Under the pieces are notes generated by a model. That model did not search any database. It was not told the DNA's origin and saw only the letters and a list, made by a program, of their open reading frames with translations. The position numbers and the translations under genes are program-made. This document shows, in pieces, positions 59,405 through 64,000 of a stretch of 64,000 bases of DNA (position 1 is the first letter of the stretch; every line of letters begins with the position of its first letter). The stretch is from contig NZ_VIWV01000001.1 in the NCBI RefSeq assembly GCF_007829875.1, positions 4,372,501 through 4,436,500 of the forward strand, in the 5' to 3' direction. This stretch comes from Streptomyces capillispiralis. GTDB lineage: Bacteria > Actinomycetota > Actinomycetes > Streptomycetales > Streptomycetaceae.

Positions 59405-59530
59405 GGAGGCCCTGCTGTGACGATCCTCGACGCCCTCGACGCCCTCGACGCCCTCGACACCCTCGCGCCCTCGACGCCTCGGAGGCCCGCTGTGACAGTC
59501 CCAGACACCCCGGAGGCCCCGCTGTGACGG
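59405..59530 (+). repeat. Triplicated ribosome-site/start module before the carboxyltransferase
   Basis: GGAGGCCC(C/T)GCTGTGAC recurs at 59406-59420, 59481-59495 and 59512-59527. Each has a GGAGG and then GTG. Between the first two lies a CTCGACGCC 9-bp repeat (about four units). The last GTG is the carboxyltransferase start. Confidence 0.75.
59417..59527 (+). CDS. Possible 36-residue leader peptide
   Basis: GTG 59417, with GGAGG upstream, opens a 36-residue frame beginning MTILDALDALDALDTLAPST and ending TPEAPL. Its TGA overlaps the carboxyltransferase GTG by 4 bp (GTGA). It could be a translational coupler or a remnant of slippage. No family. Confidence 0.4.
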   Translation: MTILDALDALDALDTLAPSTPRRPAVTVPDTPEAPL

Positions 59531-61122
59531 TCCTCGGCTCCGCCCTCGACACGACCGGCCCCGACTACCGCGAGCACCGCGAGGCGATGCTCGACAAGCT
59601 CGCCGCACTCGACGCCGAGCACGCCAAGGCCCTCGCGGGCGGCGGCGAGAAGTACGTCGAACGGCACCGCCGGCGCGGCAAGCTGCTCGCCCGCGAGCGC
59701 ATCGAACTGCTCCTCGACCCGGACACGCCGTTCCTGGAACTGTCCCCGCTGGCGGCCTGGGGGAGCGAGTACGCGGTCGGCGCCTCGCTCGTCACCGGGA
59801 TCGGTGTCGTCGAGGGCGTGGAGTGCCTGATCACCGCCAACGACCCGACCGTGCGCGGCGGTGCCAGCAACCCGTGGAGCCTGCGCAAGGCCCTGCGCGC
59901 CCACGAGATCGCGCGTGCCAACCGGCTGCCCGTGATCAGCCTGGTGGAGTCCGGCGGGGCCGACCTGCCCTCGCAGAAGGAGATCTTCATCCCGGGCGGC
60001 GCGATCTTCCGGGACCTGACCCGGCTGTCGGCGGCCGGCATCCCGACGATCGCCGTCGTCTTCGGCAACTCCACCGCCGGGGGCGCGTACATCCCCGGCA
60101 TGTCCGACCACGTGATCATGGTCAAGGAGCGGGCGAAGGTGTTCCTCGGCGGCCCGCCGCTGGTGAAGATGGCCACCGGCGAGGAGAGCGACGACGAGTC
60201 GCTGGGCGGCGCCGCGATGCACGCGCGCGTGTCGGGCCTCGCCGACCACTTCGCCGTCGACGAGCCGGACGCGCTCCGCCAGGCCCGCCGCGTCGTCGCC
60301 CGCCTCAACCACCGCAAGGCGTACGGCGATCCGGGACCGGCGGCACCCCCCAAGTACGACGAGGACGAGCTGCTGGGCATCGTCCCGGGCGACCTGAAGA
60401 TCCCCTTCGACCCGCGCGAGGTCATCGCGCGGATCGTCGACGCCTCCGACTACGACGAGTTCAAACCGCTGTACGGAACCAGCCTGACCACCGGCTGGGC
60501 CACCCTCCACGGTTGTCCCGTCGGCATCCTCGCCAACGCCCAAGGGGTCCTGTTCAGCGAGGAGTCCCAGAAGGCGGCCCAGTTCATCCAGCTCGCCAAC
60601 CAGCGCGACATCCCGCTGCTGTTCCTGCACAACACCACCGGCTACATGGTCGGCACGGAGTACGAGCAGGGCGGCATCATCAAGCACGGCGCGATGATGA
60701 TCAACGCGGTCAGCAACTCGAAGGTGCCCCACCTGTCCGTGCTCATGGGCGCGTCCTACGGCGCCGGGCACTACGGCATGTGCGGACGCGCCTACGACCC
60801 GCGGTTCCTGTTCGCCTGGCCCGGCGCCAAGTCCGCCGTCATGGGCCCGCAGCAGCTCGCCGGCGTGCTGTCCATCGTCGCCCGGCAGTCGGCGGCGGCG
60901 AAGGGACAGCCGTACGACGACGAGGCGGACGCGGCGCTGCGCGCCATGGTGGAGCAGCAGATCGAGTCCGAGTCGCTGCCGATGTTCCTGTCCGGGCGGC
61001 TGTACGACGACGGCGTCATCGACCCGCGCGACACCCGCACCGTCCTCGGCCTGTGCCTGTCGGCCATCCGCACCGCGCCCTACGAGGGCGCGCGCGGTGG
61101 CTTCGGCGTCTTCCGGATGTGA
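59524..61122 (+). CDS. Acyl-CoA carboxylase beta (carboxyltransferase) subunit
   Basis: This 532-residue carboxyltransferase has the crotonase-like carboxybiotin and acyl-CoA sites: YVERHRRRGKLLARERIELLLDP, GGASNPWSLRK, VESGGADLPSQKEIFIPGG, GGAYIPGMSDH, LHNTTGYMVG and GASYGAGHYGMCGRAYDPRFLFAWPGAK. It resembles methylcrotonyl/geranyl-CoA carboxylase beta subunits (LiuB/AtuC type). The GTG is the third copy of a repeated initiation module. It works with the biotin subunit that starts 5 bp after its stop. Confidence 0.94.
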   Translation: MTVLGSALDTTGPDYREHREAMLDKLAALDAEHAKALAGGGEKYVERHRRRGKLLARERIELLLDPDTPFLELSPLAAWGSEYAVGASLVTGIGVVEGVECLITANDPTVRGGASNPWSLRKALRAHEIARANRLPVISLVESGGADLPSQKEIFIPGGAIFRDLTRLSAAGIPTIAVVFGNSTAGGAYIPGMSDHVIMVKERAKVFLGGPPLVKMATGEESDDESLGGAAMHARVSGLADHFAVDEPDALRQARRVVARLNHRKAYGDPGPAAPPKYDEDELLGIVPGDLKIPFDPREVIARIVDASDYDEFKPLYGTSLTTGWATLHGCPVGILANAQGVLFSEESQKAAQFIQLANQRDIPLLFLHNTTGYMVGTEYEQGGIIKHGAMMINAVSNSKVPHLSVLMGASYGAGHYGMCGRAYDPRFLFAWPGAKSAVMGPQQLAGVLSIVARQSAAAKGQPYDDEADAALRAMVEQQIESESLPMFLSGRLYDDGVIDPRDTRTVLGLCLSAIRTAPYEGARGGFGVFRM

Positions 61123-61127
61123 GGCTG

Positions 61128-62969
61128 ATGATCGATTCCGTACTGATCGCGAACCGGGGCGAGATCGCCTGCCGTGTCGCCCGCACCTGCCGCGAGCTGG
61201 GCATCCGGACGGTCGCCGTGCACGCGGACGCCGACGAGGGGGCCCTGCACGTGCGCGTGGCCGACACGGCGGTACGGCTGCCGGGGTCGGCGCCCGCCGA
61301 CACCTATCTGCGCGGCGACCTGATCGTGAAGGCGGCCCTCGCGGCCGGCGCGGACGCCGTGCACCCCGGCTACGGATTCCTCTCCGAGAACGCCGGCTTC
61401 GCGCGCGCCGTCCGTGACGCGGGCCTGGTGTGGATCGGGCCGCCGCCGGAGGCGATCGAGGCGATGGCGTCCAAGACGCGCGCCAAGGAGCTGATGGGCA
61501 TCGCGCCCCTGGGCGAGGTCACCGAGGCCGACCTGCCGGTGCTGGTGAAGGCGGCGGCGGGCGGCGGCGGGCGCGGGATGCGCGTCGTACGGCGGCTCGC
61601 GGACCTGGACGGCGAACGGGCCGCCGCCCGCGCGGAGGCCGCCAGCGCCTTCGGCGACGGCGAGGTGTTCGTCGAGCCCTATGTGGAGGGCGGACGCCAT
61701 GTGGAGGTGCAGATCCTCGCCGACACGCACGGCACGGTGTGGGCGCTCGGCACCCGCGACTGCTCCCTCCAACGCCGCCACCAGAAGGTGATCGAGGAGG
61801 CCCCGGCGCCCGGCCTGTCCGGGCGGCTCACCGGCGAACTGCACGACCTCGCCGTACGGGCCGCCCGCGCGGTCGGCTACGTCGGCGCCGGAACCGTGGA
61901 GTTCCTCGTCGCCGGGGAGCGGGCGCACTTCCTGGAGATGAACACCCGCCTCCAGGTGGAACACCCCGTCACGGAGGCCGTGTTCGGCGTCGATCTCGTC
62001 GCCGAGCAGATCCGCGTCGCCGAGGGGCACGCGCTGGACGACGATCCCCCGCGCGCGCGGGGGCACGCCGTCGAGGCGCGCCTGTACGCCGAGGACCCCG
62101 CCCGCGGCTGGGCCCCGCAGACCGGCCGCCTGCACCGCCTCGCCGTCCCCGGCGGCGTCCGCCTGGACACCGGCTACACCGACGGCGACGACATCGGCGT
62201 CCACTACGACCCCCTGCTCGCCAAGGCCGTCGCCCACGCGCCCACCCGCGCGGAGGCGGTCCGCAAGCTGGCCTCCGCCCTGGAACGCGCGGCGATCCAC
62301 GGCCCGGCCACCAACCGGGACCTCCTCGTCCGCTCGCTGCGGCACAAGGAGTTCGCGGAGGGCCGCATGGACACCGGCTTCTACGACCGCCACCTCGACG
62401 CCCTCACCGAGCCGGCCCCGGACCCGTACGCCCCGCTGGCCGCCGCCCTCGCCGGCGCCCACGGCCGCTCCCGCTTCGGCGGCTGGCGCAACCTGCCGTC
62501 GCTGCCGCAGACCAAGCGCTACGAACTGGCGGGGGAGGAGCACGAGGTGCGCTACCGGCACACACGGGACGGCCTCGCGGCCGACGGCGTGCGGGTCGTC
62601 CACGCCGACGCCGGGCTGGTGGTCCTCGACGTGGACGGCGTACGGCGCCGCTTCGAGGTCAGCCGGTACGGCGACCGCGTGTACGTGGGCGCCACCGCCC
62701 TCACCGCCCTGCCCCGCTTCCCCGACCCCGCCGCCCAGCACGCCCCGGGCTCCCTGCTGGCCCCGATGCCCGGCACGGTCGTCCGCATCGCGGAGGGGCT
62801 GGCCGAGGGCGCCCGCGTGGAGGCCGGACAGCCCCTCCTGTGGCTGGAGGCGATGAAGATGCAGCACAGGATCACCGCCCCGGCGACGGGCACCCTCAGC
62901 GCCCTGCACGCCGTGACGGGACAGCAGGTGGAGCCGGGCACGGTGCTGGCGGTGGTGCGGCCCGCCTGA
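61128..62969 (+). CDS. Acyl-CoA carboxylase alpha subunit (biotin carboxylase + BCCP)
   Basis: The 613-residue subunit has biotin carboxylase (LIANRGEIACRVARTCRELGI, KAAAGGGGRGMRVVR, VEFLVAGERAHFLEMNTRLQVEHPVTEAV), a BT-like linker and the BCCP domain with biotinyl Lys in LEAMKMQH (Lys about 577). The ATP-grasp linker at SKTRAKELMGIAPLGEVTEADLP is a few residues shorter than in typical subunits. ATG 61128 with GAGG, 5 bp after the beta stop. Together the pair carboxylates an acyl-CoA such as methylcrotonyl- or geranyl-CoA. Confidence 0.95.
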   Translation: MIDSVLIANRGEIACRVARTCRELGIRTVAVHADADEGALHVRVADTAVRLPGSAPADTYLRGDLIVKAALAAGADAVHPGYGFLSENAGFARAVRDAGLVWIGPPPEAIEAMASKTRAKELMGIAPLGEVTEADLPVLVKAAAGGGGRGMRVVRRLADLDGERAAARAEAASAFGDGEVFVEPYVEGGRHVEVQILADTHGTVWALGTRDCSLQRRHQKVIEEAPAPGLSGRLTGELHDLAVRAARAVGYVGAGTVEFLVAGERAHFLEMNTRLQVEHPVTEAVFGVDLVAEQIRVAEGHALDDDPPRARGHAVEARLYAEDPARGWAPQTGRLHRLAVPGGVRLDTGYTDGDDIGVHYDPLLAKAVAHAPTRAEAVRKLASALERAAIHGPATNRDLLVRSLRHKEFAEGRMDTGFYDRHLDALTEPAPDPYAPLAAALAGAHGRSRFGGWRNLPSLPQTKRYELAGEEHEVRYRHTRDGLAADGVRVVHADAGLVVLDVDGVRRRFEVSRYGDRVYVGATALTALPRFPDPAAQHAPGSLLAPMPGTVVRIAEGLAEGARVEAGQPLLWLEAMKMQHRITAPATGTLSALHAVTGQQVEPGTVLAVVRPA

Positions 62970-63021
62970 GGACGCCGGAACCGCGCGAGCAGCCCACACG
63001 ACCAGCAGTCGAAGGAGTCGC

Positions 63022-64000
63022 ATGAGCACCCTCATCGAGTCGGAGGACCACCGGGCCCTGCGCGCAGCGGTCGCCGCGTTCGCGAACGGCCACCCCCGCA
63101 CCCCCGGCACCGACAACACCCAGTTCTGGCGGGAGGCCGCCAAGCTGGGCTACATCGGCGTCAACCTGCCGGAGGCCTACGGCGGCGGGGGCGCCGGCAT
63201 CACCGAACTCTGCCTCGTCCTGGAGGAGATGGGCGCCGCCGGCAACCCCCTCCTGATGATGATCGTCTCCCCGGCGATCTGCGGCACCGTCCTCTCCCGC
63301 TTCGGCACCGAGGCGCAGAAGCGGGAGTGGCTGCCCGCCATGGCCGACGGCAGCCGCCTGATGGCCTTCGGCATCACCGAACCCGACGCCGGCTCCAACT
63401 CCCACCGCATCACCACCACGGCCCGCAGGGACGGCACCGACTGGCTCCTCACCGGCCGCAAGGTGTTCGTCTCCGGCGTCGACATCGCCGACGCCACCCT
63501 CGTCGTCGGCCGTACGGAGGACGCCCGCACCGGACGCCTCAAGCCCTGCCTGTTCATCGTCCCGCGCGACACCCCCGGCTTCCGGCGCCGGCAGATCGAC
63601 ATGGAACTCAACGCCGTGGAGAAACAGTTCGAGCTGACCCTCGACGACGTACGGCTGCCCGCCGACGCGCTCGTCGGCGGGGGCACCTCCCACGCCTCGG
63701 GCAGCGGGGGAGAGGACACGGGTCTGCTCCAGTTGTTCGCCGGACTCAACCCCGAGCGCATCATGACCGCCGCGTTCGCGATCGGCATGGGCCGCTTCGC
63801 CCTGTCCCGCGCCGTCGCGTACGCGCGGGAACGCACCGTATGGAGCACGCCCATCGGCGCCCACCAGGCGATCGCCCACCCGCTCGCCCAGGCGCACATC
63901 GACCTCGAACTCGCCCGCCTGATGATGCAGAAGGCCGCCCACCTGTACGACGCCGGGGACGACACGGGCGCGGGCGAGGCCGCCAACATGGCCAAGTACG
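63022..64000 (+). CDS. Acyl-CoA dehydrogenase, C-terminus cut by window edge
   Basis: The visible 326 residues have the flavin dehydrogenase order: GVNLPEAYGGGGAGITELCLVLEEMG, FGITEPDAGSNSHRITTTARRDG, WLLTGRKVFVSGVDIADATLVVGR, ELTLDDVRLPADALVGG, and the start of the C-terminal domain. It probably dehydrogenates the branched-chain or terpenoid acyl-CoA before carboxylation. ATG 63022 has GAAGGAG upstream. The frame continues past 64000. Confidence 0.93.
   Translation, partial: MSTLIESEDHRALRAAVAAFANGHPRTPGTDNTQFWREAAKLGYIGVNLPEAYGGGGAGITELCLVLEEMGAAGNPLLMMIVSPAICGTVLSRFGTEAQKREWLPAMADGSRLMAFGITEPDAGSNSHRITTTARRDGTDWLLTGRKVFVSGVDIADATLVVGRTEDARTGRLKPCLFIVPRDTPGFRRRQIDMELNAVEKQFELTLDDVRLPADALVGGGTSHASGSGGEDTGLLQLFAGLNPERIMTAAFAIGMGRFALSRAVAYARERTVWSTPIGAHQAIAHPLAQAHIDLELARLMMQKAAHLYDAGDDTGAGEAANMAKY

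Noticed and set aside
57421..60771. Very long minus-strand frame across the carboxylase operon
   Set aside because: It is the antisense of well-recognised plus-strand genes, with no domain signature or start site.
1..64000. tRNA, rRNA, CRISPR, prophage or insertion sequence
   Set aside because: I looked for T-loop cores, spaced direct repeats with spacers, transposase motifs and terminal inverted repeats and saw none; the tandem repeats present lack unique spacers.

Overview
This window looks like a Streptomyces chromosome segment. It is very GC-rich, its genes use GTG and TTG starts freely, and it carries many lineage markers: futalosine-pathway menaquinone genes, a conservon with a P450, a DUF5753/DUF397 regulator pair, bacterial XPB, DUF3027, DUF2530 and DUF2771 proteins. 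Most of it reads as conserved core chromosome; mqnB and mqnD, for example, are neighbours in S. coelicolor too. I found no tRNA, rRNA, CRISPR array, insertion sequence or prophage.

Layout. 1-2.5 kb: N-acetylmuramate-6-phosphate etherase (murQ, cut by the window edge) with its RpiR-type regulator and a large operator palindrome, then two small proteins. 2.4-11 kb: a maleylpyruvate-isomerase/GNAT fusion, an HD phosphohydrolase, an alpha/beta hydrolase, a secreted subtilisin, a mycothiol-type isomerase-fold protein, CutC behind a DasR-like site, and a HelD-type RNA polymerase-associated ATPase. 11.4-18.2 kb: small proteins, XPB helicase, two tiny exported peptides, a WYL-tailed XPB-neighbour protein and a membrane protein. 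18.2-25 kb: HAD phosphatase, cold-shock protein, mqnD and mqnB, a lipoprotein, an MFS carrier, DUF3027 and an unknown. 25-30.5 kb: an MBL-fold hydrolase divergent from a CGNR zinc-finger regulator across a near-perfect operator, a 21-bp minisatellite, and a 1053-residue Sacsin/Hsp90-like ATPase. 30.7-42 kb: P-type ATPase, purine permease, MarR regulator with MFS pump, Uma2 protein, ThpR, aldo-keto reductase, SGNH hydrolase and a surface beta-propeller.

42-50 kb holds regulatory modules: a truncated DUF5753 remnant beside an intact ATPase/DUF5753/DUF397 cassette, serC, and a five-gene conservon (cvnA-B-C-D plus P450) in which every junction overlaps. Its P450 lacks the otherwise near-universal ExxR arginine. 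50-56.6 kb: a two-domain FAD/Fe-S oxidoreductase interrupted by a one-base frameshift, a small GntR module, a Nudix hydrolase, a DUF6247/small-protein pair that resembles a toxin-antitoxin locus, and an EamA exporter.

56.7-64 kb is a catabolic operon: TIGR03084, AtuA-like (DUF1446), carboxyltransferase, biotin carboxylase/BCCP and acyl-CoA dehydrogenase (cut by the window end). It is probably for branched-chain or terpenoid acyl-CoA degradation. Its carboxyltransferase is preceded by three repeats of the same ribosome-site/start module.

The observations I consider most worth following are the ExxR-less conservon P450, the triplicated translation-start module at 59.4 kb, the DUF6247 pair, the CGNR operator, the paired exported micropeptides between XPB and its WYL-domain neighbour, and the repeat arrays at 11.6 and 26.8 kb.
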